Positions 44,468 through 52,692 of a stretch of DNA of 61,382 nt are shown piece after piece. A program made the position numbers and the translations under genes. Under the pieces are notes generated by a model that ran no database searches, was not told where the DNA came from, and saw only the letters and a program-made list of their open reading frames with translations. Source of the DNA: Chloroflexota bacterium (GTDB lineage Bacteria > Chloroflexota > Limnocylindria > Limnocylindrales > CSP1-4); the NCBI GenBank assembly GCA_017853275.1, contig JAFMJV010000012.1:1-61382 (forward strand), read 5' to 3'. Position 1 is the first letter of the stretch. The number at the start of each line of letters is the position of its first letter.

Positions 44468-45214
44468 CGGCTCGTCCGGCGCCTGCCGGAGGGCGCGGGC
44501 GGCGCCGGCGATCCGCTCCCGGGCCTCGGCGCGCAGCGCGGGCCACTCCTCCCGCCGGAACCAGCGCGGGTGGCTCCATGCCCAGGGGACCGCGGCCCAC
44601 AGGAGGAGGAGGTAGTCGCCGCGGAAGGGGCGGGGGTAGGAGATCGCGAGCTGGATCTGCTCCAGGGTCCGCGGCCACGTCGCGAGGGAGAGGAGAAGGG
44701 CGAGCGAGACCCAGGCGAGGCCCCAGCGCCGGGTGCGCGGCGGGAGGATCAGCCAGAGGGGCGCCGGGAACCACTTGAGGACGCTCGCGAGCGCCCACAG
44801 GAAGCCGCCGAGCCGGGGACCGGTGAAGTGCGCCGCCCAGACGGCGAGCGCGGCGAAGAGCGTGATGTTCCCGGTATCCAGGGTCGTCGCGATCGGCGCG
44901 GCGAGGATCGCGAGCAGGAGGGCGGTCGCGAGCGGGTGGCGCTGCCACGCCCACGCGGCGCTCCAGGCGAGGAGGACGACGTTCACCGCCCGCCAGACGA
45001 ACCACGCCACGTCCCACGGCAGGACGGCCCAGGGGGCGAAGATCGGCAAGGTCCACGGGAAGTAGACGTAGGGCATGTAGGGCGGCGGCGGCGCCATCGG
45101 ATCCCCGCCATCGATCCAGACGCGGACGGCTCCCCAGTAGGCGCGGGCGTCCGCACCGGCGAGCTCGCCGCGCGCCACGAGCCAGACGACGACGGCTGCC
45201 CCGGCGATGACCAC
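44393..45214 (-). CDS. GT87-like (DUF2029) integral membrane glycosyltransferase
   Basis: At least 273 residues with about seven to eight membrane helices; AGADARAYWGAVRVWIDGGD and VYFPWTLPIFAPW match the first extracytoplasmic loop of mannosyltransferases of the GT87 family. The N-terminus is uncertain: GTG 45214 cuts into the first helix, while the same frame stays open upstream (adding DARLLLAVAL before it) with no ATG, GTG or TTG. The real start may be a rare codon, or this copy carries a small defect. Overlaps nei by 75 bases. Confidence 0.75.
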   Translation of the reverse strand: MVIAGAAVVVWLVARGELAGADARAYWGAVRVWIDGGDPMAPPPPYMPYVYFPWTLPIFAPWAVLPWDVAWFVWRAVNVVLLAWSAAWAWQRHPLATALLLAILAAPIATTLDTGNITLFAALAVWAAHFTGPRLGGFLWALASVLKWFPAPLWLILPPRTRRWGLAWVSLALLLSLATWPRTLEQIQLAISYPRPFRGDYLLLLWAAVPWAWSHPRWFRREEWPALRAEARERIAGAARALRQAPDEPSGARRARIVAWGRAFLGLEPRAGG

Positions 45215-45354
45215 GAGGGCGACGGCGAGCAGAAGGCGCGCGTCGAAGGCCCGGGGCGGAAGGAGCTCCCGGAAGGAACGGACGCCGCTGGAGGTGCCGG
45301 ATCGGGCGATCGGATGCCTCGCGGTGGGCGAGCGGGGAGGACCCCGCCGCGGGG

Positions 45355-45654
45355 TCAGCGGAGGTAGGTCCGCCCGCAGGTATCGCAGACGGTCACGAGG
45401 GCATGGCGCTCACGCGCATAGCCCGCCACGTGGAGCCGGCCGCGCGCCTCGTCCTTCGGGTTGGGGCAGACCCAGATCCACCAGGCGGGCGGAGCGCCGT
45501 GGTCCGCGGGGACCGGCTCGGGGAGGGGGAGCGCCATCTCTGCGAGCGTGGCCGCGAGCCCCTCGTTGGCCGCCAGCGCGGCGGCGACGGCGGCGGCGCG
45601 GCGGTGCTCCGGCTCGCTCCCCGCGGGATAGCTTTGGCTGACGTTCGAGCTCAT
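45355..45654 (-). CDS. Small protein with a C-terminal zinc-ribbon-like motif
   Basis: 99 residues. Alanine-rich helix in the middle (EPEHRRAAAVAAALAANE), then WWIWVCPNPKDEARGRLHVA and CDTCGRTYLR at the end. Three cysteines and a histidine may bind zinc. No family recognised. ATG overlaps the stop of the histidine kinase (ATGA), so it is the last gene of the two-component operon and perhaps an accessory to it. Confidence 0.65.
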   Translation of the reverse strand: MSSNVSQSYPAGSEPEHRRAAAVAAALAANEGLAATLAEMALPLPEPVPADHGAPPAWWIWVCPNPKDEARGRLHVAGYARERHALVTVCDTCGRTYLR

Positions 45655-47066
45655 GCGCGAAGGATACCCGTCTCGGCCGGGGCAGCGGGGAGCCGGACGC
45701 CGACCCGCGCGCCACCGGACGGTGGGCTCTCCGCGAAGGCCCGGCCACCCATCGCCGCCGCCAGCTCCGCCACGATCGCGAGGCCCAGCCCCGATCCCGG
45801 CCCGCTCCGCGCCGGGTCCCCGCGGAAGAAGCGGTCGAAGACCCGCGGCAGGATCTCGGCGGGGATCCCCGGCCCGTCGTCGCGGATCGCGAGGACGATC
45901 CCGCCGTCCTCGGGACCGGCCTCCAGCACGATCGCCGCCCGGGCATGCGCGAGCGCATTCGCGGCGAGGTTCGCGAGGATCCGCTCGCAGGCGGTCCGGT
46001 CGCCGGAGAGCCCGATCGGCCCCGCCGGCGCGTCCACGGAGATCCGCCGGTCCCGTGCCTCGGCGGCCGCCGCGAAGCGCGCGGCCGTCTCCCGGACGAG
46101 CGCCCCGGCATCGAGCGGCTCGATCGCGAGCGCCCGGTCACCGCCATCGGGATCCGTCAGGAGCGTGAGGTCGCCGACCATCCGCTCGATCCTGCCCGCC
46201 TCCTCCGCGATCGAGGTCGCGGCGCGCCCCACCCCCGGCCCGCTCAGCGTCCCGTCCGCGATCGCCTCCGCGAAGCCCGCGATGACGGTGACCGGTGTGC
46301 GCAGGTCATGGCGCAGGTCGGCGATGAGCGAGCGCTGCGCGGCACGGCTCCGGGCCACCTCGGCGGCCATCGCGTTGAAGGCGGCGGTCGCGTGGGCGAC
46401 CTCCGCCGGGCCTTCCTCCGGGAGGACGACGGGGAGGTCGCCGCGCGCCATCACCCCGGTCGCGGCAGCCAGGCGCCCAAGCGGGCGGGCGACCGAGCGG
46501 GAGAGCACCCACGCGAGCGGGGCGCCGACGACGACCAGGACGACGCCCGCGACGAGGAGCGCGCCGAGGAGCGCCTCGAGCGCCCGCGGAGTCGAGCGAT
46601 CGGGCGCCGCCACGACGAGCCAGCGGAGCCCGTCCGGGCTCCGGTCGCCGAAGAGCGGGACCGCGGCCCAGACGACCGGCCCCACACCCTCGACGGCGCC
46701 GCTTCCGGTCGTCAGGCCACCCCGCTCATCCGGAAGGCGGAGCGCGAGCCCGGTGAGCCCGCTCGTCCCCCCGGTCAGCTCCAGCCCGCTCCCATCCGCC
46801 CGCACCAGGCCCACGAGGAGCTCGCCGTCCGCGATCTGCTCGCGCAGCTCCCCGAGGACGTCCCCGGGCTCGCGGCGCTCCCCCGGGCCGAAGCGCATCC
46901 GCGCCTGGGCGACGGTGGGGACGGCGATCCCGGCGACCGTCGCGACCGTCGCGGTCCGGTAGAGATCGCGGAGCACGACGAAGAGCGCCCCGCCCATCGC
47001 GACGAGGATCGCGAGACCGCTTGCGGCGATCGCGAGACCGATCCGGCCGCGGAGGGTCCGGATCAT
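45651..47066 (-). CDS. Sensor histidine kinase
   Basis: 471 residues. One N-terminal helix (15-35), a 130-residue extracytoplasmic sensor domain without a recognised fold, a second helix near 165-185, then a HAMP region (VARPLGRLAAATGVMARGDL), H-box DLRHDLRTPVTVI with the phosphorylated histidine, N-box LANLAANALAHA, G1 IRDDGPGIP and G2 GSGLGLAIVAEL. Coupled to the response regulator by 4-base overlap. Confidence 0.93.
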   Translation of the reverse strand: MIRTLRGRIGLAIAASGLAILVAMGGALFVVLRDLYRTATVATVAGIAVPTVAQARMRFGPGERREPGDVLGELREQIADGELLVGLVRADGSGLELTGGTSGLTGLALRLPDERGGLTTGSGAVEGVGPVVWAAVPLFGDRSPDGLRWLVVAAPDRSTPRALEALLGALLVAGVVLVVVGAPLAWVLSRSVARPLGRLAAATGVMARGDLPVVLPEEGPAEVAHATAAFNAMAAEVARSRAAQRSLIADLRHDLRTPVTVIAGFAEAIADGTLSGPGVGRAATSIAEEAGRIERMVGDLTLLTDPDGGDRALAIEPLDAGALVRETAARFAAAAEARDRRISVDAPAGPIGLSGDRTACERILANLAANALAHARAAIVLEAGPEDGGIVLAIRDDGPGIPAEILPRVFDRFFRGDPARSGPGSGLGLAIVAELAAAMGGRAFAESPPSGGARVGVRLPAAPAETGILRA

Positions 47067-47749
47067 CGCGCCGGCTCCCGGGCCACGAGCCGGTAGCCGA
47101 TCCCCTTCACCGCCTCGATCGCCGGACCGTCCGGGCCGAGCCGGGCGCGCAGGGCGGAGACATGGACGTCCACCGTCCGCGTCTCGCCGGGGTAGTCCGT
47201 CCCCCAGACCTGGGTGAGGAGGTCGTCCCGGGACCAGACGACCCCGGGGTCCCGGGCGAGCGCCGCGAGAAGGTCGTATTCGCGTGGCCGGAGGGCGATC
47301 GGGCGCCCGGCCACGGTCACCTCCCGCCGGCGTGGATCGATGCGCAGGGTCCCCGCCTCCAGCGGGCGGTCCGGCCGGGCACCACCCTCGGCCCGGCGGA
47401 GGATCGCCTTCACGCGCGCCACGAGCTCGCGGGGGTGGAAGGGCTTCGGCAGGTAGTCGTCCGCGCCGAGCTCGAGCCCGAGGATCCGGTCGATCTCCTC
47501 CGCCCGGGCGGTGAGCATGAGGATCGGGGTCTCCGCGCGGCGGCGGATCTCGCGCGTCACCTCCATCCCGTCCAGGCCGGGGAGCATGAGATCGAGGACG
47601 ACGAGATCGGGCGCGAGCCGTGCGTGGCGCTCCACGGCCTCGGGACCGTCCGCCGCCTCCGCGACCACGTACCCCGCCTGCTCGAGATAGAGCCGGACGA
47701 GCTCCCGGATCTTCGGCTCGTCATCCACGACGAGGATCGTGCGCGCCAT
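47063..47749 (-). CDS. OmpR/PhoB-family response regulator
   Basis: 228 residues from ATG 47749. Receiver with acid pair DDE at 9-11, phospho-acceptor Asp53 in VVLDLMLPG, and the lysine of LPKPF. The C-terminal winged-helix domain includes IALRPREYDLLAALARDPGV and TVDVHVSALRARLG. TACCCT ends 6 bases before the start: probable leaderless. It is divergent from 47845, and two 9-bp direct repeats 21 bp apart lie between the genes; the family binds such repeats, so it may control both. Confidence 0.93.
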   Translation of the reverse strand: MARTILVVDDEPKIRELVRLYLEQAGYVVAEAADGPEAVERHARLAPDLVVLDLMLPGLDGMEVTREIRRRAETPILMLTARAEEIDRILGLELGADDYLPKPFHPRELVARVKAILRRAEGGARPDRPLEAGTLRIDPRRREVTVAGRPIALRPREYDLLAALARDPGVVWSRDDLLTQVWGTDYPGETRTVDVHVSALRARLGPDGPAIEAVKGIGYRLVAREPAR

Positions 47750-47755
47750 GCCGAC

Positions 47756-47761
47756 AGGGTA
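47756..47761 (-). promoter_or_regulatory. -10-like TACCCT of the response-regulator operon
   Basis: Minus strand TACCCT, 6-base gap, then ATG; no ribosome-binding site. Confidence 0.5.
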
Positions 47762-47772
47762 GCCGTGCCACG

Positions 47773-47802
47773 TCAGCGCGCCATCCACGGACATCAGCGC
47801 GC
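47773..47802. promoter_or_regulatory. Two direct TCAGCGCGC repeats, candidate response-regulator site
   Basis: TCAGCGCGC at 47773-47781 and 47794-47802, start to start 21 bp, two helical turns. They lie in the region shared by the divergent promoters. OmpR-family regulators usually bind direct repeats on one face of DNA. Confidence 0.45.
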
Positions 47803-47830
47803 GGTAAAGGCGCGGGGAAGTGCAGGGTCG

Positions 47831-47836
47831 TACGAT
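47831..47836 (+). promoter_or_regulatory. -10-like TACGAT of the MetE-like gene
   Basis: TACGAT, 8-base gap, ATG 47845, no ribosome-binding site. Confidence 0.5.
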
Positions 47837-47844
47837 CGGGCGCG

Positions 47845-48762
47845 ATGCTCTCCCTCCTCGCCGGCCTCTATCCACCCCTCCCCGGCGATGACGCGACGCG
47901 CCTCCGCGCGGTCGTCGCTGACCAGCACGCCGCCGGGCTCGGGGTCATCGCGGACGGGCGGATCCACGATCCGCGGACGGAGCGACCCGCGGAGGTCGCT
48001 GCGGCCCTGCACGCCCTGGTCGCCGCGCGGGACGCGGAGGCGGACGCGGTGCCCGGCTCGGAGCCGGCGGAGGACCCGCCGCTCCCCGCGATCGCCCTCC
48101 TCGGCCCGCTCTCGTCCGGCGCCGAGCCGGACGTGGTCCGCGCCGCGATCGCCGCGGCGGTGGGGGCGGGGGCAGCGATCGTCGTCCTCCACGAGCCCTT
48201 CCTCCTCACCCCGGCCGCGGCCACGGAGGCGGAGCGGGGGCGCGCGGTCGCCGCCTGGTGCGCGGCGCTGGACGGGATCGACGCCCACGTCACCCTCGCC
48301 GCCCCCGGTGGCTCGATCGCGCCGGTCGGCGTGGAGACGCTCGCCGCGGCGCCCTTCTCCAGCCACTACCTCGATCTCATCCACGCACCGGATGACTGGC
48401 GGGTGGCCGCCCTCCTCCCCCCGGAGCGCGGCCTCGTCCTCGGCGTCGCGGATCCGCGCACGGAGCGGCCGGAGAGCACCGCCGTCCTCCTCTGGGCGGC
48501 GCGTTACGCGGCCTCGCTCGGCGGGCGCGGGCTCGCGCGCGTCGCGCTGGCTCCTGCGGGGGGCTTCGCGGCCCTTCCGCGTGATGTGGCCCGCGGCAAG
48601 CTGCGGCTCCTCGCTGCTGCGGTCCGGCTCGCCGCGCTCCCGCCGGAGGAGGCAGCCCGGCGGATCGACCCCCGCGCGGTGAACGCCCGCTCGGCTGCCC
48701 TCGGGCGCGTGGAGCCGGCCCCGCGCCGGGCGCCGGAGACGGGGGAGGAGCCCGTCACTTGA
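47845..48762 (+). CDS. MetE/UROD-fold protein, zinc ligands degenerate
   Basis: 305 residues, TIM-barrel-like. It resembles the C-terminal half of cobalamin-independent methionine synthase: IALLGPLSSGAEP, IVVLHEPFLLTP, AHVTLAAPGGSIAPVG and ALAPAGGFAALPRDVARGKL, the last replacing the usual segment with the zinc cysteine. Few cysteines remain, so it may not do methyl transfer through zinc. The first 35 residues keep the MetE-type GLYPPLP opening. Function unknown. Divergent from the response regulator. Confidence 0.65.
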   Translation: MLSLLAGLYPPLPGDDATRLRAVVADQHAAGLGVIADGRIHDPRTERPAEVAAALHALVAARDAEADAVPGSEPAEDPPLPAIALLGPLSSGAEPDVVRAAIAAAVGAGAAIVVLHEPFLLTPAAATEAERGRAVAAWCAALDGIDAHVTLAAPGGSIAPVGVETLAAAPFSSHYLDLIHAPDDWRVAALLPPERGLVLGVADPRTERPESTAVLLWAARYAASLGGRGLARVALAPAGGFAALPRDVARGKLRLLAAAVRLAALPPEEAARRIDPRAVNARSAALGRVEPAPRRAPETGEEPVT

Positions 48763-51226
48763 TGACGGCGTTCTCGATGAGCGTCTGCGCGGAGACGATC
48801 CGGGCGGCCTCCGCGAGCGCCTGCAGCCCGTTCTCCACGTGGCCGTTCACGCTGCGCGAAGGGAAGAAGCCGTCCGCATCGCGCTCGCCCGCGGAGCGTC
48901 CGGTGAGGATCTCCATCGCCTCGTCCACCGTGGCCACCGGCCAGACCCGGAAGCGCCGCTCCCGGCAGGCTCGGACGACCCGCTCGTCGAGCATCAGGTG
49001 CTGGACGTTCGCGGCCGGGATGAGGACACCCTGCGTCCCGGTCAGGCCACGTTCGGAGCAGGCGTCGAAGAACCCCTCGATCTTCTCGTTCACCCCGCCG
49101 ATCGCCTGGACCTGGCCGCGCTGGTCCACCGAGCCGGTGAGCGCGACGTCCTGGCGGACGGGGAGACGGCCGATCGCCGAGAGGAGGGTGCACAGCTCCG
49201 CGAGCGAGGCGGAATCGCCCTCGATGCCCCCGTAGGACTGCTCGAAGACGAGGCTCGCGGTGAGCGCGAGCGGGGCGCCCAGCCGGCCCGGTCCGCCGAA
49301 GCGGTCACCGAGGAAGCCGGAGAGGATGAGGACGCCCTTGGAGTGGATCGGGCCGCCGAGCTCGACCTCGCGCTCGATATCCACGACCTCGCCCCGGCCC
49401 ATCCGCACGGACGCCGTGACGCGCGAGGGATGGCCGAAGGCAGCGTCCCCGAGCTGGATGACGGAGAGCGCGTTCACCTGGCCCACGACCTCGCCGGTCG
49501 TCTCGATGCGCACGACGCCGCGCGCGAGCTGCTCCCGGATCGCCTCCGAGATCCGGCCTGCCCGGCGGCGCCGGGCGGCGAGCGCTGCCGCGACCTCCGG
49601 TGCCCCGATCGCGGCCTTCCCGGCGCCCCCCGCAAGGAGGTCCGCCTCACGCAGGAGGTCGAGGAGCCGGCCGACCTGGGTGGAGAGGCGCGCCTGGTCC
49701 TCCGCCACGCGGGAGAGGTGCTCCACCGCACGCGCCACGGCCTCCGCCGTGAGCGGCCGCAGCCCGGATCGCCGGGCGAGCGTCCCCATCAGGGTCGCGT
49801 AGGCATCGATCGTCTCCGGCGTGCGCGGGATCTCGTCCTCGAAGTCCGCCTGGACCTTGAAGAGCTGGAGGAACTCCGGGTCATACGCGCACAGGAGGTA
49901 GTAGAGCCGCCGGTCGCCGGTGAGGGCCACCTTCAGCTCCAGCGGGATCGGCTGCGGCTCCAGGGCCACGGTCGTCATCAGGCCGAGCGTCTGGCCCACC
50001 GATTCCACGCGCACCTCGCGCGTCCGGAGGGCGCGCTTCAGCGCCTCCCAGGCGTAGGGCTGGGTGAGGAGCTTCTCGGCGTCGATGACGAGATAGCCCC
50101 CGTTCGCCCGGTGGAGGGAGCCCGCGCGGATGAGGGTGAAGTCCGTGACGAGCGTCCCCAGGTGGGCGGCGTGCTCCACGCGGCCCACGAGGTTCGCGAC
50201 GCTCGGGTGGTCCTCCACCACGAAGGGCGCGCAGGTGGCGCCGTCGCGGTCCACGAGGACGTTCACCCGGTAGCGCCGGAAGGGATCCGGGAGCGCGCCG
50301 CCGTTCGCGGCCGCGAAGGCGGCGAGCGCCTGGCTCGCGCCACGATCGCTCCGCTCCCCGTCCTGCCCGGCCGCCACCGCGAGGATCTCCGGGGCGTGCT
50401 CGGTGACGTCGGCCTCCACCGCGTCGAGGAAGGCGATGACGCCCTCCTGGCCGGAGAAGCGTGCGCGGAGGTCGTCCACCAGGTGCCGGACGGCCGCCCG
50501 CGTCACCTCCGCGTCCAGCTCGCGGACCGCGTGACGGAGGGTCCGCTGGGTCGTGGCCAGCTCGCGGAGGAGCGTTTCGAGCCGGGCGCCGATCCCCTCC
50601 ATCGCGGTGCGCAGCCGCTCCTGCTCCTCGGAGGGGAGGGCGTGGAAGGCATCGGGGTCCAGGACCTTCCCCTCGCGGGTGGGCGCGACCGCGAGCCCGA
50701 TCGGGGTGCGCACGATCGCGAGCCCCACGGCGGTCGCCTCCGCCTCGAGCGCGTGGATCGCGGCCTCACGGTGGTGCTCGGCCTCCTCTTCCAGCTCCGT
50801 CCGCCGGGCCCGGTAGGCGTCGCTCTCGAAGGCCGCCACGATCGCCCCCTGGAGCTCCACGCACAGCTGGGCCATCGCGTCGCGGAGGGAGGGGCCCATC
50901 CCTGCCGGAAGGCGGAGCGCGCGCGGGCGCTGGGGATCCGCGAAGTCGTGGACGTAGCACCAGTCATCCGGGACCGGGGTCGCCGCGGCCTGGCGCTCGA
51001 GGGCGTGGCGCAGCGCCGTCATCTTCCCGATGCCGGGCGGGCCGAGCGCGAAGACGTTGAAGCCGGGGCCGGCGATCCGGGCGGCGAGGTCGATCGCCTC
51101 CACGGCCCGTTCCTGGCCCACGATCCGGTCGGTCTCGGGGAGGTCGGCGGTCGTGCGGAAGCGGAGGCTGCCGCGCGGGCAGGTGCGCACGAGGGCGCCG
51201 GCAGGGAGCGGTCGCGCATGACCCAT
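48755..51226 (-). CDS. Lon-like ATP-dependent protease (AAA plus Lon-C)
   Basis: 823 residues from ATG 51226, with GGAGG upstream. ATPase: GQERAVEAIDLAARI then Walker A GPPGIGKMT; a long helical insertion with coiled-coil character (AIHALEAEATAV and similar) lies between the ATPase motifs, as in the YcbZ-type Lon-related family. Walker B is near ANGGYLVIDAEKLL. Protease domain: GDSASLAELC with the catalytic serine near 670 and GGVNEKIEGFFDAC with the lysine near 710. It is a cytoplasmic quality-control protease. Converges on 47845 with an 8-base overlap. Confidence 0.92.
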   Translation of the reverse strand: MGHARPLPAGALVRTCPRGSLRFRTTADLPETDRIVGQERAVEAIDLAARIAGPGFNVFALGPPGIGKMTALRHALERQAAATPVPDDWCYVHDFADPQRPRALRLPAGMGPSLRDAMAQLCVELQGAIVAAFESDAYRARRTELEEEAEHHREAAIHALEAEATAVGLAIVRTPIGLAVAPTREGKVLDPDAFHALPSEEQERLRTAMEGIGARLETLLRELATTQRTLRHAVRELDAEVTRAAVRHLVDDLRARFSGQEGVIAFLDAVEADVTEHAPEILAVAAGQDGERSDRGASQALAAFAAANGGALPDPFRRYRVNVLVDRDGATCAPFVVEDHPSVANLVGRVEHAAHLGTLVTDFTLIRAGSLHRANGGYLVIDAEKLLTQPYAWEALKRALRTREVRVESVGQTLGLMTTVALEPQPIPLELKVALTGDRRLYYLLCAYDPEFLQLFKVQADFEDEIPRTPETIDAYATLMGTLARRSGLRPLTAEAVARAVEHLSRVAEDQARLSTQVGRLLDLLREADLLAGGAGKAAIGAPEVAAALAARRRRAGRISEAIREQLARGVVRIETTGEVVGQVNALSVIQLGDAAFGHPSRVTASVRMGRGEVVDIEREVELGGPIHSKGVLILSGFLGDRFGGPGRLGAPLALTASLVFEQSYGGIEGDSASLAELCTLLSAIGRLPVRQDVALTGSVDQRGQVQAIGGVNEKIEGFFDACSERGLTGTQGVLIPAANVQHLMLDERVVRACRERRFRVWPVATVDEAMEILTGRSAGERDADGFFPSRSVNGHVENGLQALAEAARIVSAQTLIENAVIK

Positions 51227-51353
51227 GACGCCCTCCTCGGACGAGTGCGGGTTCTCGCCCCGAGGCTCCTCCGGCCCGGCCCGGCGGCCTAGCGCCATCG
51301 GTCAGGGGCGGGCGGTCCGAAGCGCCCGTCCGGCGCGGGGACCCCGGCCGCGC

Positions 51354-51359
51354 TACGCT
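51354..51359 (+). promoter_or_regulatory. -10-like TACGCT, probable leaderless start at 51366
   Basis: TACGCT, 6-base gap, then ATG. Confidence 0.45.
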
Positions 51360-51365
51360 CCGGCC

Positions 51366-51659
51366 ATGCCCCTCTCCGCGTTCGCGCTCCTCGCGACCCT
51401 CCTCCTCGTCGCGGTCATCGCGGGGCTCCTCGCCGCCCGCCTCATCGGCCCCCGGCGGCGCTGGGCGCCGCTCCTCCCGATCCTCGCCGCGATCGTCGCG
51501 CTGGACGTGAACGGGCACCGGCTCGGGCTGGAGGTGGGGCCCACGGTCGACCTCTATGGCTACCGCGTCGCGCTCGCCTGGGATATCGCGGTCGCCCTCT
51601 TCGCGGCGCTCCTCGCGGCGCGCCTCCAGTGCCTCGTCCTCACCCTCCGGGCCCGCTGA
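51366..51659 (+). CDS. Small membrane protein
   Basis: 97 residues with about three hydrophobic stretches (LLATLLLVAVIAGLLAARLI, ILAAIVALDV, IAVALFAALLAARLQCLVLT). No family recognised. The start is chosen at the first Met after TACGCT. It ends 29 bases before the nucleoside hydrolase and is likely cotranscribed. Confidence 0.65.
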   Translation: MPLSAFALLATLLLVAVIAGLLAARLIGPRRRWAPLLPILAAIVALDVNGHRLGLEVGPTVDLYGYRVALAWDIAVALFAALLAARLQCLVLTLRAR

Positions 51660-51688
51660 CCCGGCCCGCCACCCACCAGGGAGCCCCG

Positions 51689-52627
51689 ATGCCCACCCCG
51701 ACCCCGATCATCCTCGACTGCGACCCCGGCCACGACGACGCGCTGGCGATCCTCCTCGCCCTCGCCCGCCCGGAGCTCCGGCTCCTCGGGATCACGACCG
51801 TCGCCGGGAATGTCGGCCTTGCGGCCACGACCCGGAACGCGCTCGGCATCCTCGCGCTCGCGGGGCGCCCGGAGATCCCCGTCGCCTCCGGCGCGGACCG
51901 TCCGCTCGTCCGTCCGCTCCGGACCGCGGCGCAGGTCCACGGCACCTCGGGGCTCGAGGGGGCGGACCTCCCGGCGCCGCTCGCCGCCCCGCGTCCGGAG
52001 GGCGCGATCGCGCTCCTCGCCGAGCTCGTGCGCGGCGCGTCCGAGCCGGTCACCCTCGTCCCCACCGGCCCGCTCACGAATATCGCCCTCTTCCTCGGCG
52101 CCCACCCCGAGCTGCGCGACCGGATCGCGCGGATCTGCCTCATGGGCGGCTCGATGGGGGAGGGGAACTGGACCGCGAGCGCGGAGTTCAACATCTGGGT
52201 GGACCCGGAGGCCGCGGACCGCGTCTTCTCGGCCGGGATCCCGCTCACCCAGGTGACGATCGACGTCACCCACCAGGCGCTCGTCCCCGTGGCGGAGAGC
52301 GATGCCTGGGCGAGCCTCGGGACGCGGACGGGGCGGGTCTTCGCCGACCTCTTCCGCTTCTTCGCCGGCTGGCACGCCCGGCGCTACGGCTGGGACGGCT
52401 CCCCGATCCACGATGCGGTCGCGGTCGCCCACCTCGCCCTCCCCGGCCTCGTGACCACGGAGGACTACCGGGTGCAGGTGGAGACCCACTCGGAGCTGAC
52501 GCTCGGCCGCACGGTCATCGACCGGGAGCGCCTCTCCGGGGAGCCGCCGAACGTCTCGGTGAGCGTGGGGATCGATCGCGCCCGCTTCCTCGACGTGGTC
52601 CGCGAGACGCTCGCCGCCTTCCCGTAG
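51689..52627 (+). CDS. Inosine-uridine-preferring nucleoside hydrolase family
   Basis: 312 residues. N-terminal calcium motif LDCDPGHDDA (Asp10, 12, 16, 17), the GITTVAGNVG strand, LVPTGPLTNIALFL, ICLMGGSMGEGNWTASAEFN with the asparagine-glutamate patch, and PIHDAVAVAHLA with the histidine and aspartate near the C-terminus. The family splits purine or pyrimidine nucleosides to base and ribose. With the exported adenosine deaminase it points to nucleoside use, though the two are 44 kb apart. AGGGAG upstream. Confidence 0.92.
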   Translation: MPTPTPIILDCDPGHDDALAILLALARPELRLLGITTVAGNVGLAATTRNALGILALAGRPEIPVASGADRPLVRPLRTAAQVHGTSGLEGADLPAPLAAPRPEGAIALLAELVRGASEPVTLVPTGPLTNIALFLGAHPELRDRIARICLMGGSMGEGNWTASAEFNIWVDPEAADRVFSAGIPLTQVTIDVTHQALVPVAESDAWASLGTRTGRVFADLFRFFAGWHARRYGWDGSPIHDAVAVAHLALPGLVTTEDYRVQVETHSELTLGRTVIDRERLSGEPPNVSVSVGIDRARFLDVVRETLAAFP

Positions 52628-52692
52628 CCCGCGCCGGCGGGACCGCCGGCCGCTAGGCTATCGGGCGGGGGAGGGAAGCCAGGAGCGCCGGG

